A stretch of DNA of 64,000 nucleotides from Magnetococcales bacterium WMHbin3. GTDB taxonomy: Bacteria > Pseudomonadota > Magnetococcia > Magnetococcales > Magnetaquicoccaceae. Below are positions 9,142 through 17,804 of this stretch, one piece after another. The stretch spans positions 62,001 through 126,000 of the forward strand of contig PDZX01000003.1 of the NCBI GenBank assembly GCA_002753185.1. The letters run 5' to 3'. A program made the position numbers and the translations under genes. Under the pieces are notes generated by a model that saw nothing but the letters and a program-made list of their open reading frames with translations, was not told the DNA's origin and searched no databases. Position 1 is the first letter of the stretch. Every line of letters begins with the position of its first letter.

Positions 9142-10494
9142 ATGCATTCTTTGAAACGCATCATGCTGGTCGCGGGCCGCTACCAGCCTTCCACCCCATA
9201 CCGGGAGTTGCTCGTCAAGCATCGCCTGGAGCGGATGGGGGTGGAAGTTCGTTTCGTCATTCCCGGCAGGGGATTGAACAAGGGCGCGGAGCTGGATATC
9301 GGTGACCATGCCGAGATGTTACGCAAGGAACGAGCCTGGCGCGTGGACGGGGAGTGGGAATTCCGCAAGGCCATGCGTGGTTGCCAGATGGTGGTCTTCA
9401 GCACCTGGCGCAGTTACCTGAAATTGACGCTCATGGCCAGGGCCGAGGGGCGTCCCACCATCAATTTTTGCGCCGCCTCCGGTCAGGATCACTGGTCCCA
9501 TGGCGTGGACCGCTGCCTGATCCGTAGCGCATTCACGAAACGACTTCTCCAGCATCTTCATGAGGAGTTCGGTCATCCAATGCCGGCGGATAGCGATATA
9601 CGTGTCGTCGGCTCCATTCAATACGAATATCCGGAGGGGCAGGACCCGATCGGCTTTCCGGATCGGGAGAGCTTCTGCCGCCACTATGGCCTGCGTCCAG
9701 AGCGTCCCATCGCGGTCTTTTTTCCCAAGGGGATTCAATCGTTCCACAAAAAGGTGGCCCTGTGGTTTCCGGAGTGGGACCAGGAGCGCGTGGACCGTTA
9801 CAATCAGGCCTTTCTGGACAAGTATGCCCAGATATGCGCCCAGGTCAGGGCAGCGGAGTGCAATCTGTTGGTCAAGATGCACCCGACCGCCTACGCCTCG
9901 TACAACTGTGACAGCGGGTTCGAGTTCCGCTACTGGGAACAGTACCCCTGGGCCAAGGTGCTGGACGCGGCGCATACCATGGCCATGTATCGGTACGCCG
10001 ACGTGGGCCTCGGCATCAACTCCCACTCCGCGCTGGACATGGGATACTTCGACAAGCCGTTCCTCTATGTGGATTCCGATCTGCTGCCGCCCCCCAATCA
10101 CCCCGCGTTCGACACCAACAAACTTGGGCGTCTGCCCGTCGGTCCATCGAGCCATTGGCATGTCGGAACCGTCACGGACAATCCCTGGTTCCGCTCCTGG
10201 TTGGGGGCCTTCTGCCGGGTGGAGGAGATTCCGGGATTTTTGCAGAATCCACGGGAATCGTTACCCTATTCCAGGGAGGATTGGCAGGCGTTCATTCAGG
10301 AATACTGGGGCATGAAGGACAACAATGCCTCCGAGCGGATCGCCAACGAGATCCTGGCCTTCGGGGAAGAGTTCCTCGGTTCGTGGCATCGCCGCCTGTC
10401 GGTGCGGCATATGCGCGGGGCGTTCTGGGACGGAGTGGAACGCCTGAAGGGGGGCGCCCCCGTCGGAAAATACGCGGGGAGGCGTACACAATGA
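9142..10494 (+). CDS. Putative GT-B-fold glycosyl/glycerophosphotransferase of surface glycan synthesis
   Basis: About 450 residues from the ATG at 9142. Upstream in-frame ATGs at 9004 and 9067 extend it by a low-quality, cysteine-containing leader. It starts with the Rossmann-like IMLVAGRYQPSTPYRELL. The C-terminal half holds LLVKMHPTAY and, later, YRYADVGLGINSHSALDMG. The order K-x-HP then D-x-G-x-x-S/H is seen in CDP-glycerol glycerophosphotransferases and other GT-B capsule enzymes, where the histidine and serine contact the nucleotide phosphates. The family assignment is by motif layout only. Its stop overlaps the start of the CorA/ZntB-like gene by ATGA. Confidence 0.5.
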   Translation: MHSLKRIMLVAGRYQPSTPYRELLVKHRLERMGVEVRFVIPGRGLNKGAELDIGDHAEMLRKERAWRVDGEWEFRKAMRGCQMVVFSTWRSYLKLTLMARAEGRPTINFCAASGQDHWSHGVDRCLIRSAFTKRLLQHLHEEFGHPMPADSDIRVVGSIQYEYPEGQDPIGFPDRESFCRHYGLRPERPIAVFFPKGIQSFHKKVALWFPEWDQERVDRYNQAFLDKYAQICAQVRAAECNLLVKMHPTAYASYNCDSGFEFRYWEQYPWAKVLDAAHTMAMYRYADVGLGINSHSALDMGYFDKPFLYVDSDLLPPPNHPAFDTNKLGRLPVGPSSHWHVGTVTDNPWFRSWLGAFCRVEEIPGFLQNPRESLPYSREDWQAFIQEYWGMKDNNASERIANEILAFGEEFLGSWHRRLSVRHMRGAFWDGVERLKGGAPVGKYAGRRTQ

Positions 10495-11510
10495 TCGCTG
10501 CGCACCCTCTGGTCCATGCCTGGCGCTTCGATGGTTCCGGCGGGGGGAACTCCATGAGCTGGAACGAACTCCAGTGTACCCCGCCGGGCAAGCTTGCGCC
10601 CTACTGGCTCCACCTGAACCGCAATTCCGAAGCCTCCCTCGCATGGGTCCAGACCCATTCCGGGATGGACGCGAGCGCCGCGCGGGCGTTCCTGGCCGAC
10701 GAAACCCGGCCACGCTGCTCCCGGTTCCAGGATGGCGCGGTCCTGATGCTGCGCAGCGTCAACGAGAACAAAGGTCATGAGTTTCACGACATGGTGGCCC
10801 TGCGCCTGTGGGTGGACGCACGCGGCATCCTTGGCATGCGTGGACGCCGGACGTTCTTCATGGAGGAGATCCATCACGCCATCGAGACCGGGCAAGGCCC
10901 TAAAACCCCGACCGAACTGCTGGTGATGCTCCTGGAACGGATGACCTTGCGCATGGAGCCGATCCTGGAAAATATGCGGGTTCAACTGGAGGACCTCCAG
11001 ACCTATCTCCTCGCCGAGCACGACGCCTACGAGATGCGCCGCCAGGGTTCCCTCATCCGTCAGCGGTTGGGCCGCTTGCGGGTGGCCGCAGTGGCCATGC
11101 GCCGCTATCTCTCCCCCCAGAAGGAGGCCATCGCCAGGTTGATGAACGAGGAGTTCTCCTGGCTCGGTCAGGAATTCCGGCCCCGTCTGCTGGAGGTGGT
11201 GAACGAAATCACCCGTCACATGGAGGATCTGGACGAGATCCGCGATACCGCAGGCGTCATTCAGGATTCGGTGACCAACGCCATCAACGAGGGATTGAAC
11301 GATCTGCTCTTCAAACTCACCATGCTGTCGGCCTTTTTCATGCCGCTCTCCTTTGTGGTGGGATGGTTCGGCAGCAATGTCAGCGGACTCATTCTCAATG
11401 TGGACAGCGCCTGGTTGCCGAGCCGGGACGGCTTCGTCGTGGAGGGGATCCTGCTGCTGGCGATCGGGATGTTCGAGGTGTGGATCTTCAAGAAGCTCAA
11501 GTGGTTGTGA
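10491..11510 (+). CDS. CorA/ZntB-family metal-ion transporter
   Basis: A 339-residue protein with a long acidic/helical cytoplasmic domain and two C-terminal membrane helices separated by a short loop, as in the CorA superfamily. The selectivity signature after the first helix reads GSN (VVGWFGSNVSG) instead of GMN (CorA) or GVN (typical ZntB). The FxxR...EEIHHAI region and overall length fit ZntB-like Zn2+/H+ transporters better than CorA Mg2+ channels. The start at 10491 overlaps the preceding stop (ATGA); the longer upstream open frame is a shadow of that gene. Exact ion preference is unknown. Confidence 0.82.
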   Translation: MIAAHPLVHAWRFDGSGGGNSMSWNELQCTPPGKLAPYWLHLNRNSEASLAWVQTHSGMDASAARAFLADETRPRCSRFQDGAVLMLRSVNENKGHEFHDMVALRLWVDARGILGMRGRRTFFMEEIHHAIETGQGPKTPTELLVMLLERMTLRMEPILENMRVQLEDLQTYLLAEHDAYEMRRQGSLIRQRLGRLRVAAVAMRRYLSPQKEAIARLMNEEFSWLGQEFRPRLLEVVNEITRHMEDLDEIRDTAGVIQDSVTNAINEGLNDLLFKLTMLSAFFMPLSFVVGWFGSNVSGLILNVDSAWLPSRDGFVVEGILLLAIGMFEVWIFKKLKWL

Positions 11511-11513
11511 GCC

Positions 11514-11822
11514 ATGGCCGCGCCCGCTGCACACGACGCCGGAGAGGAAGATGCCGCCCTGTATCGCCGCCGGGCGGTGGCGTTGCGTTATCAGCGCCAT
11601 CGGGATGTCGCCCCGCAGGTCACGGCCTCCGGGCAGGGTCGTATCGCCGAGGCCATCATCCGGACGGCCAGGGAGGCGGGCATCACCCTGATGGAGGATC
11701 CGGACCTGGTCAATCTTCTCGGCAAGGTCCCGGTGGGCGAATCCATCCCGCCGCCCCTCTACAGGGCCGTGGCGGAGGTGTTGGCATACGTCTATCGCGT
11801 CAACAAGATCAATCCTGTTTGA
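11514..11822 (+). CDS. FlhB-like export-switch domain protein without the NPTH cleavage site
   Basis: A 102-residue soluble protein that matches the C-terminal cytoplasmic domain of FlhB/YscU: AVALRYQ, later GITLMEDPDLVNLL, then VGESIPPPLYRAVAEVLAYVYR. In FlhB the autocleaving NPTH loop lies directly before AVALRY. Here the protein begins with a short acidic leader instead and has no NPTH. Stand-alone FlhB-tail proteins (FlhX-like) occur in several flagellated bacteria and can partly replace the cleaved FlhB tail. It starts 3 bases after the CorA-like stop. With motAB 2.5 kb downstream, a role in the flagellar export substrate switch is plausible. Confidence 0.8.
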   Translation: MAAPAAHDAGEEDAALYRRRAVALRYQRHRDVAPQVTASGQGRIAEAIIRTAREAGITLMEDPDLVNLLGKVPVGESIPPPLYRAVAEVLAYVYRVNKINPV

Positions 11823-11840
11823 GGTGGCGGGAGTACGGGC

Positions 11841-12221
11841 ATGGGCAAGGACAGGGAGTTTCGGCCCGTAGGGTGTGGCGCCATCGTCGAGGATATCCAG
11901 ACGCGGCTGGACATGCTCCATCAGCGCCAGGCCAAGCTGGTGACGCGCATGGAGGAACTGGAACGCATGACGCGCGAGCGTCTGGACATCCTGGCCGGGC
12001 GTCTCGACGGACAATTGACCGGACTCCTGGCGCAACAGGAGGAGCTGTTGCGCAAGACCGAGGAGCAGGAAGAGGAGAGCGCGCGGATCTTCATCAACCA
12101 AAACGAGCTGTTGCTCTCCCTCCAGGAGTCGCTGGAGTGGCTCCGTGAAGGGATCAGGCAGTTGTCCGAACGCCACGAGGCCTTGTTGCGACGGGTTGCC
12201 GGATCGATCGAACGCGAGTAG
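11841..12221 (+). CDS. Coiled-coil protein of unknown function
   Basis: A 126-residue charged protein with no membrane segment. From about residue 20 on it is an almost unbroken heptad pattern (leucines spaced within LDMLHQRQAKL and LTGLLAQQEELLRK), so a long coiled coil is expected. It follows the FlhB-tail-like gene by 18 bases and precedes glnS by about 66 bases, so it may be co-transcribed with either. I do not recognise a family. A FliK-, FliJ- or chaperone-like flagellar role would fit the neighbour but has no direct support. Confidence 0.55.
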   Translation: MGKDREFRPVGCGAIVEDIQTRLDMLHQRQAKLVTRMEELERMTRERLDILAGRLDGQLTGLLAQQEELLRKTEEQEEESARIFINQNELLLSLQESLEWLREGIRQLSERHEALLRRVAGSIERE

Positions 12222-12287
12222 AATCTCCGCAATCCAAAAGTGGATTTTTTGTTCGACCCCCGTCCCGATTGCGTTGGAACCCCCTCC

Positions 12288-13979
12288 ATGAACGACACCA
12301 CCACACCCGGCGCGGATTTCATCCGCGACATCATCGCCCAGGATCTGGCCGAGCGTCTCAACGGCGGCAGGCTGCACACCCGTTTTCCCCCCGAACCGAA
12401 CGGTTACCTGCATATCGGTCACGCCAAGTCCATCTGCCTGAATTTCGGGGTGGCGGCGGAGCATCCGGGGGGGCTTTGCAACCTGCGCTTCGATGACACC
12501 AATCCCGAAAAGGAGGATGTGGAGTATGTGGACTCGATCCAGGAGGACGTGCGCTGGCTGGGGTTCGACTGGGAGGAGCGCATCTATTACGCCTCGGATT
12601 ATTTTCCCAGTCTCTGCCGGTTCGCCGAGGCGTTGATCCTGGCGGGCAAGGCCTACGTGTGCGACCTGAGCGCCGCCGAGATGCGCGACTATCGCGGCAC
12701 CCTCACCGAGCCAGGCCGGGAAAGTCCGTATCGTGAGCGGACGGTGGAGGAGAATCTGGACCTCTTCCGGCGGATGCGGGCCGGGGAGTTCCCGGACGGT
12801 TCCAGGGTGTTGCGGGCCAGGATCGACATGGCCTCGCCCAACATGAACATGCGGGATCCGGCGCTCTACCGCATCCGCCGGGTGACCCATCATCGCACCG
12901 GCGACGACTGGGTGATCTATCCCACCTATGACTTCGCCCACGGCCTCTCGGACGCCCTGGAGGGGATCACCCACTCCCTGTGTACCCTGGAGTTCGAGGA
13001 CCATCGTCCGTTGTACGACTGGTTCCTGGACAATCTGGAGGTGCCCGCGCGGCCCCGGCAGATCGAGTTCTCCCGGCTGTCGCTGGAATACACGGTGATG
13101 AGCAAGCGCAAGTTGAACGCCCTGGTGCGGGCCGGGGTGGTGCGCGGGTGGGACGACCCGCGCATGCCCACGATCTCCGGGTTGCGGCGGCGGGGGTTCA
13201 CCCCGGAGTCGATTCGTCAGTTCTGCCGGCTGATCGGGATCTCCAAGTCGCCGAACCGGGTGGAGTACGCCCTGCTGGAGAACTGCCTGCGCACCGATCT
13301 GGATGCGCGCGCGCCGCGTGCCATGGCGGTGCTCAATCCGTTGCGGGTGGTGATCGTCAATTTTCCGGAAGATCGGGTGGAGGAGTTGACCGCCCCCGCC
13401 CATCCCCAGAACGAGGCCATGGGGACGCGTCGGCTTTTCTTCACCAGAGAGATCCTCATCGAGCAGGAGGATTTTCGGGAAAGCGCTTCCAAGGAGTACA
13501 AGCGGCTGGTCCTGGGTGGCGAGGTGCGGCTGCGCAACGGTTATGTCATCCGCTGCCTGGAGGCGGTCAAGAGTGACGCCGGGGAGGTGATCGCGCTCAG
13601 GTGCGAATACGATCCCGCCACGTTGAACGTCAACCCGGTGGGGCGCAAGGTGCGGGGGGTGATCCATTGGGTTTCGGCCAGCCGCTGCGTGGTGGGGGAG
13701 GTGCGTCTGTATGCGCCTTTGTTCCACGTGCCGGAGCCGGACGCCCTGAAGGGGGAGATCGCCGAACAGGTCAATCCCGACTCCATGACGGTGCTGGCCG
13801 ATTGCCACCTGGAACCCGGGCTGGCGGATCCGCGCCGGGATTTCGCCTATCAGTTCGAGCGGCTGGGGTATTTCTTTCGGGACCCGGACTCCACCCCGGA
13901 GCATCCGGTCTTCAATCGTGCCGTGAGTCTGCGCGATACCTGGGCCAAGATCGAGAAGCAGCAGGCCGGAGCCGGTTGA
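12288..13979 (+). CDS. glnS: Glutaminyl-tRNA synthetase
   Basis: A 563-residue class I synthetase that charges tRNA-Gln directly. It contains the [15 protein letters not shown] signature (HIGH at residues 42-45), the GluRS/GlnRS-type [11 protein letters not shown], and a KMSKS loop in the VMSKRKL form typical of GlnRS, followed by the C-terminal anticodon-binding beta-barrels. The ATG at 12288 puts [16 protein letters not shown] at the start, as in the family; an upstream in-frame ATG at 12240 adds 16 residues not expected in the family. Length matches E. coli GlnRS closely. Confidence 0.96.
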   Translation: MNDTTTPGADFIRDIIAQDLAERLNGGRLHTRFPPEPNGYLHIGHAKSICLNFGVAAEHPGGLCNLRFDDTNPEKEDVEYVDSIQEDVRWLGFDWEERIYYASDYFPSLCRFAEALILAGKAYVCDLSAAEMRDYRGTLTEPGRESPYRERTVEENLDLFRRMRAGEFPDGSRVLRARIDMASPNMNMRDPALYRIRRVTHHRTGDDWVIYPTYDFAHGLSDALEGITHSLCTLEFEDHRPLYDWFLDNLEVPARPRQIEFSRLSLEYTVMSKRKLNALVRAGVVRGWDDPRMPTISGLRRRGFTPESIRQFCRLIGISKSPNRVEYALLENCLRTDLDARAPRAMAVLNPLRVVIVNFPEDRVEELTAPAHPQNEAMGTRRLFFTREILIEQEDFRESASKEYKRLVLGGEVRLRNGYVIRCLEAVKSDAGEVIALRCEYDPATLNVNPVGRKVRGVIHWVSASRCVVGEVRLYAPLFHVPEPDALKGEIAEQVNPDSMTVLADCHLEPGLADPRRDFAYQFERLGYFFRDPDSTPEHPVFNRAVSLRDTWAKIEKQQAGAG

Positions 13980-13984
13980 TCCCC

Positions 13985-14189
13985 CGGCGCATCGCTCCCG
14001 GTCAACGGCAGGCCAATGATGGGCGAGATTGGCGTCGGGATCACGGGCGATGAGGGACATCATTTCTTTCGCCACCTGAAGGACCACCTCCTCCGGGGTG
14101 ACTCCCCGCGCCAGGCCCTGCCGCCGCACAGCCAGATTTGATAAAGCATCATGCCGTGACATGTCCGCCTGGCGCAACAGGCGTTCCAT
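13985..14189 (-). pseudogene. Possible remnant of a small gene antisense to the glnS 3' flank
   Basis: From an ATG at 14189 the minus strand reads about 68 codons with GC-rich third positions and a protein-like composition (TPEEVVLQVAKEMMSLIARD). The frame then runs without a stop into the antisense strand of glnS. It has no good ribosome-binding site and no natural end, so it may be the 5' remnant of a lost gene or a chance frame. The rest of the gap between glnS and motA (13980-14355) should hold the motA promoter, but I see no convincing consensus. Confidence 0.25.
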
Positions 14190-14355
14190 TGCCTATTGAA
14201 AGGGTGGGCTGGGAGTTGCCATCCGGATTTTTCATGACGTTTGCCTGGCCGTGGCAAATGGTCGTCGGCTATGGCTTGAATTTTGCTTCAACCCCCTCAT
14301 CCATGGCTTGGTTGCCAAAAATTTTTGACTCTTGGCTGGGAAAGGTGGTAGCACG

Positions 14356-15111
14356 ATGAAAGTTGATATCTCATCCGTTATTGGTATGGTTATTGCCGTA
14401 TTGATCGTTTTTGGATTGATGGGGCATAATTTGCATATGTTTGGAAGTATGCATGCCTTGATCGTGGTCGTTGGCGGGTTGATTGCAAGTACATTTATTA
14501 AATTTAATATTACAGACGTTATGAACACCATGGGGATCGTCAGCAAGATCTTCACCAATCCCCAGGACCATCCCAAGGAGATCATCGAGCAGATCATCAA
14601 CTGCGCCAACATTGCCCGCAAGGACGGCATGCTCGCCCTGGAGAAGGTGCAGATCCAGAATCCGGTGTTGCAGACCGCGATCACCCTGTGCGTGGACGGC
14701 GTGGATCCGGTCTATCTGCGCGAGATGATGTCCAAGGAGAAGGAGTACATGGAAATCCGCCACCATGTCGGGGTGGTGATGTTCGAGAGCATGGGCGAGG
14801 CCGGCCCGGCCATGGGCATGGTGGGTACCCTGATCGGCATGGTGGAGTTGCTGGCCAACCTGAGCAACCCGGACGCCATCGGACCGGCCATGTCGGTGGC
14901 GCTGCTGGCCACCATGTACGGGGCCATCGTCGCCAACCTGATCGTGATCCCCTTCGGCATCAAGCTGCACCACTACAGCACCCATGAGGGGATCATCTAC
15001 GAACTGGTCATGGACGGGGTGCAGGGGATCCAGCGTGGGGTCAATCCGCGCATCCTGGAAAAGGCCCTGGTTTCGGCCTTGTCCCGCGGCCAACGCGCGA
15101 GCATCGGCTGA
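14356..15111 (+). CDS. motA: Flagellar motor stator protein MotA
   Basis: A 251-residue inner-membrane protein with the four-helix MotA/TolQ/ExbB layout. It starts MKVDISSVIGMVIAV (helix 1), then LIVVVGGLIASTF (helix 2). After a long cytoplasmic loop containing the conserved ARKDGMLALE come GPAMGMVGTLIGMVELLANL (helix 3) and helix 4 up to GIKLHH. These match MotA/PomA subunits that form the ion channel with MotB. The ATG at 14356 follows an AAAGGTGG ribosome-binding site, so I prefer it to the in-frame ATG at 14332. motB follows after 36 bases. Helix alone does not settle whether H+ or Na+ drives it. Confidence 0.93.
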   Translation: MKVDISSVIGMVIAVLIVFGLMGHNLHMFGSMHALIVVVGGLIASTFIKFNITDVMNTMGIVSKIFTNPQDHPKEIIEQIINCANIARKDGMLALEKVQIQNPVLQTAITLCVDGVDPVYLREMMSKEKEYMEIRHHVGVVMFESMGEAGPAMGMVGTLIGMVELLANLSNPDAIGPAMSVALLATMYGAIVANLIVIPFGIKLHHYSTHEGIIYELVMDGVQGIQRGVNPRILEKALVSALSRGQRASIG

Positions 15112-15147
15112 CGACGCGGCGTCATTCTGGCGGAAAGGAGAACGTTC

Positions 15148-15882
15148 ATGGCCAAGCAGTGTCCCACCTGCAAGAAAGGCACCCCGTTGTGGTTCATCTC
15201 ATGGGCGGACATGGCAACGCTTTTGCTATGTCTGTTCGTGATCCTCTTTTCGATGTCAACGGTGAACGCCACCAAGTTCATGAAGCTGCAAGGCACCATG
15301 AAGAACGCCTTCGGCCTCAACCGTTCGCAACAGCTCAATCCGGTGGGCGGGGACAGCCTGGTGGCCGTGGATTTCCAGCAGGAGATCAAGCTGGTGCAGT
15401 TGGTGGAAAAGATTCAGTTGCTGGTCAACAACCTGGTCGATAACGGCGAGGCGGAGATCAAGGAAACCGATGCGGGCATTTATCTGCGGCTGACCCGCAA
15501 GGCGTTGTTCCTGCCCAACTCCCTGGAGTTGCACCCGGAAAGCAAGCTGAAGTTGAGCCAGATCACCATGCTGCTGCAAGGATTGCGCAACGAAATCGAG
15601 GTGATCAGCGATCCGGACGCCAATCCGCCGTCACAACTGGCCAAGCTGAATCCCTGGGCGGCCGGTCTGGTGGAAGGTCAGGCGGTGGCGGCGTTTCTGG
15701 TGAGCGAGGGGGGGGTCGATGCCAGGCGGGTCAGGGTGGTGTCGTATGGCAAGCGGGCCTCGGATTTTCCTGGGGCCACCCAGGACAAATCCCATTTCGC
15801 CCTGGAGATCGGTATCATGAAAACCACGGAGCACAGAGGTGCCGGAGACTCCTCCGCGCCGGTCGATACGGGAGAGAATTAG
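15148..15882 (+). CDS. motB: Flagellar motor stator protein MotB with unusual N-terminus and degenerate OmpA-like domain
   Basis: A 244-residue protein that begins MAKQCPTCKKGTP and then has the single membrane helix with the ion-carrying aspartate D21 in WADMATLLLCLFVILFS. The plug/linker follows, then a C-terminal region laid out like OmpA-type peptidoglycan-binding domains (GLVEGQAVAAFLVSEGGVDARRVRVVSYGKR). The usual GHTDN and NRRVEI motifs are not recognisable; the last strand reads HFALEIGI. The two cysteines (C5, C8) sit on the cytoplasmic side just before the helix. Its ribosome-binding site is GGAAAGGAG. It directly precedes two small membrane-protein genes, the first only 2 bases downstream. 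Confidence 0.88.
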   Translation: MAKQCPTCKKGTPLWFISWADMATLLLCLFVILFSMSTVNATKFMKLQGTMKNAFGLNRSQQLNPVGGDSLVAVDFQQEIKLVQLVEKIQLLVNNLVDNGEAEIKETDAGIYLRLTRKALFLPNSLELHPESKLKLSQITMLLQGLRNEIEVISDPDANPPSQLAKLNPWAAGLVEGQAVAAFLVSEGGVDARRVRVVSYGKRASDFPGATQDKSHFALEIGIMKTTEHRGAGDSSAPVDTGEN

Positions 15883-15884
15883 AC

Positions 15885-16319
15885 ATGGCCACGCCAACCA
15901 CGGCTCGCAACGCGCCACAAGCCAAGGAACCGCCCCCGCCCCGCAAGGAGCGTCGGAAAACGCTTTACAATCCGGCGGGCAATCCCCTGTTGTGGTGCAA
16001 ATGGGTGGGCTTTCTGTTTCTGATCATGGCCGGCTACTTCGCGCAGTCCGCCAAGCCGCCGGATATCGGTTTTTTTCACCATTTGCTGGAAAATACGACG
16101 GTGCGGCACTGGAACCGTGATCTGCTGACCTTGAGCTGGTTGTTTCTGTGGTTGACCATTCTGGTCAACATGGGTGGGTTGGCCCTCAACGCCATGCGCC
16201 TGCGGCGCAAGAACGACCACATCAGCGTGGCGTTGATCGTTCTGCTGCTGATGACCGTCGTGGCCATGGGGGTCATCCCGGCGGGCAACCCGCTTTGGGT
16301 ATTTTTGTCTCATCTATAA
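15885..16319 (+). CDS. Small membrane protein downstream of motAB
   Basis: A 144-residue protein with a basic, proline-rich cytoplasmic head (PPPPRKERRK) and three hydrophobic segments (about 35-55, 82-103 and 115-140). It starts 2 bases after the motB stop, so it is surely in the motor operon. I do not recognise a family. Its position suggests an accessory stator or motor-associated membrane protein; that is inference from linkage. Confidence 0.6.
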   Translation: MATPTTARNAPQAKEPPPPRKERRKTLYNPAGNPLLWCKWVGFLFLIMAGYFAQSAKPPDIGFFHHLLENTTVRHWNRDLLTLSWLFLWLTILVNMGGLALNAMRLRRKNDHISVALIVLLLMTVVAMGVIPAGNPLWVFLSHL

Positions 16320-16338
16320 TTTTAAGGAGTCAAGAGTG

Positions 16339-16488
16339 ATGTCCGGTGTTCGTGCAGGTCAAAAATTGGCGCAAACTTCCAAGATAACCGTCAAAATTCT
16401 GAGTGCGCTCTATGTCGGCGGCGCCTACGGGCTGATCGCGGTCTCGCTGGTGCAGGCCATGATCCTGGTCTCCTGGATCAGACAGTAG
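16339..16488 (+). CDS. 49-residue single-helix membrane protein in the mot operon
   Basis: A short frame starting ATG at 16339 and ending TAG at 16488, preceded by a strong AAGGAGT site at 16324-16330. It encodes MSGVRAGQKLAQTSKITVKI followed by one hydrophobic helix (about residues 20-45) and a WIRQ end. It lies 19 bases downstream of the previous small membrane protein, so motA, motB and the two small genes look like one unit. Its last 11 bases overlap the convergent panE 3' end. No family is recognised; the good ribosome-binding site is the main support for its being real. Confidence 0.65.
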   Translation: MSGVRAGQKLAQTSKITVKILSALYVGGAYGLIAVSLVQAMILVSWIRQ

Positions 16489-17464
16489 TCTTCGTTTCCT
16501 TCGATCGTTCCCTGGTCAAGAGCGTCAGCATTGCGTACAGACCCGACAGGCAGGGTGTCGGGATCCCGTGGCGCTCCCCGTGACGGATGGCCGCCCCCAG
16601 GATGGCTTCGCTTTCCAGGGGGCGGTTGGCCATGTGGTCCAGGGCCATGCTGGTGAGGTAGGGTTCCATCCGGCGGGTGGCCCGCAGATTGTCTGCCACC
16701 GTCGATTCCGGCAGTTCGTGACCTGCCGCGCGCGCCACATCCACGATTTCTTTCATTATTTTTATTATTAATTGTTCGCAAGCCGGCATGGCCAGCATCT
16801 CGGTGGTGGTCGCATGGCCCGCCAGCACCGAGACGGGATTGAAGGCGGCATTCCAGACCAACTTGGCCCAGCGGGCGGCGAGGGGCTGCTCCGTGATTTG
16901 GCAGGGGACGCCACCGGCCTGAAACAGCCGCGCCAGTCGTTGCACCGATTCCGATGCCCCGGAAGGGTACAGGCCGATGGTCACCCGACCGAAACAGAGA
17001 TGCCGGATGCGTCCGGGGGCGATGCGCTGCAGGCAGACGAAAGCCAGCGCAGAAATCAGGGTGTTCTCCGGAAAGGCGCGCGCCACCGGTTCCTCGATAT
17101 CGATGCCGTTTTGCAGCAGCACGATGACGGTTCCGGGTCCCACCGCAGGGCGGATGAGCGCCGGGATATCCAGTTCCGGCAGGGACTTGAGGGTGACCAG
17201 CAGGTACTCCGGCGGGGTCGTGTACTCCCCGGCGTGGCGCAGGACCTCGTGCGGGGTGAAATGAAAGTCGCCGTCGATGCTCTCGATGGCGAAACCCCGT
17301 TGCCGGATCACCTCGAAGTCGGAGCGCTGGACCGTGGCGACCCGCGCTCCCGCCCTGGCCAGTTTCCCCCCGTAGAATCCCCCCACCGCCCCACTGCCGA
17401 CGACCAGAATGGCAGGGGAATCGACTGGCGGATTTTTCGGATTGGGTGTATCGTGTGCGGGCAT
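16478..17464 (-). CDS. panE: 2-dehydropantoate 2-reductase (ApbA/PanE family)
   Basis: A 328-residue NADPH-dependent ketopantoate reductase for pantothenate (vitamin B5) synthesis. It has the Rossmann motif GSGAVGGFYGG near residue 24, the LQNGID block, and the conserved lysine in KLVWNAAFNPVSVL, followed by the helical C-terminal domain. Length is at the upper end of normal, because of a 17-residue proline-rich extension before the Rossmann strand. It is convergent with the mot operon and divergent from the cytochrome gene, with 34 bases between starts. Some family members act on other 2-oxo acids. Confidence 0.88.
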   Translation of the reverse strand: MPAHDTPNPKNPPVDSPAILVVGSGAVGGFYGGKLARAGARVATVQRSDFEVIRQRGFAIESIDGDFHFTPHEVLRHAGEYTTPPEYLLVTLKSLPELDIPALIRPAVGPGTVIVLLQNGIDIEEPVARAFPENTLISALAFVCLQRIAPGRIRHLCFGRVTIGLYPSGASESVQRLARLFQAGGVPCQITEQPLAARWAKLVWNAAFNPVSVLAGHATTTEMLAMPACEQLIIKIMKEIVDVARAAGHELPESTVADNLRATRRMEPYLTSMALDHMANRPLESEAILGAAIRHGERHGIPTPCLSGLYAMLTLLTRERSKETKTTV

Positions 17465-17498
17465 ATTCCATCCTCAATGGTTACGGGAGTTCGGCACA

Positions 17499-17804
17499 AT
17501 GAAGAAAAGTGTATGGATCGGGATCGCCCTGTTGCTGGTGGCGGCCTCCGGGTCGGCGATGGCGGCGGACGCGGCGCGGGGCAAGGAGTTGCACGACAAG
17601 AGTTGCAAGGGGGCCTGTCATGCCTCCAGGGGCAACGGCAATCCGGATGCCTTGTACCAGCGTTCCAATCGCAAGGAGACCCTGGAGAAGTTGAAGGTTC
17701 AGGTCTCCTTTTGCAACCAGCAGGTCCTCAAGTCCGAGTGGTTTCCGGAGGACGAGGCGGATGTGGTGGAGTATCTCAATGCCACGTTCTATCACCTCAA
17801 GTGA
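17499..17804 (+). CDS. Small periplasmic c-type cytochrome with CX3CH haem motif
   Basis: A 101-residue protein with a clear signal peptide (MKKSVWIGIALLLVAAS...AMAA). The mature part starts GKELHDKSCKGACHA. The haem site is C-K-G-A-C-H, i.e. three residues between the cysteines instead of two; the codons TGC AAG GGG GCC TGT CAT are unambiguous. The rest (a further cysteine in VSFCNQQV, then WFPEDEADVVEYLN) resembles small monohaem cytochromes of the LHDxxCxxCH...VVEYLN type. The ATG at 17499 fits the signal peptide. The 3' end overlaps the convergent macrodomain gene by 13 bases. Confidence 0.78.
   Translation: MKKSVWIGIALLLVAASGSAMAADAARGKELHDKSCKGACHASRGNGNPDALYQRSNRKETLEKLKVQVSFCNQQVLKSEWFPEDEADVVEYLNATFYHLK

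Noticed and set aside
10296-14189. 1297-codon minus-strand open frame opposite the CorA-like gene, the FlhB-tail gene and glnS
   Set aside because: It is antisense to genes with clear family motifs and arises from the high GC content; the translation is low-complexity His/Gly/Gln-rich. Only its first 68 codons lie outside known genes and are listed separately as a possible remnant.
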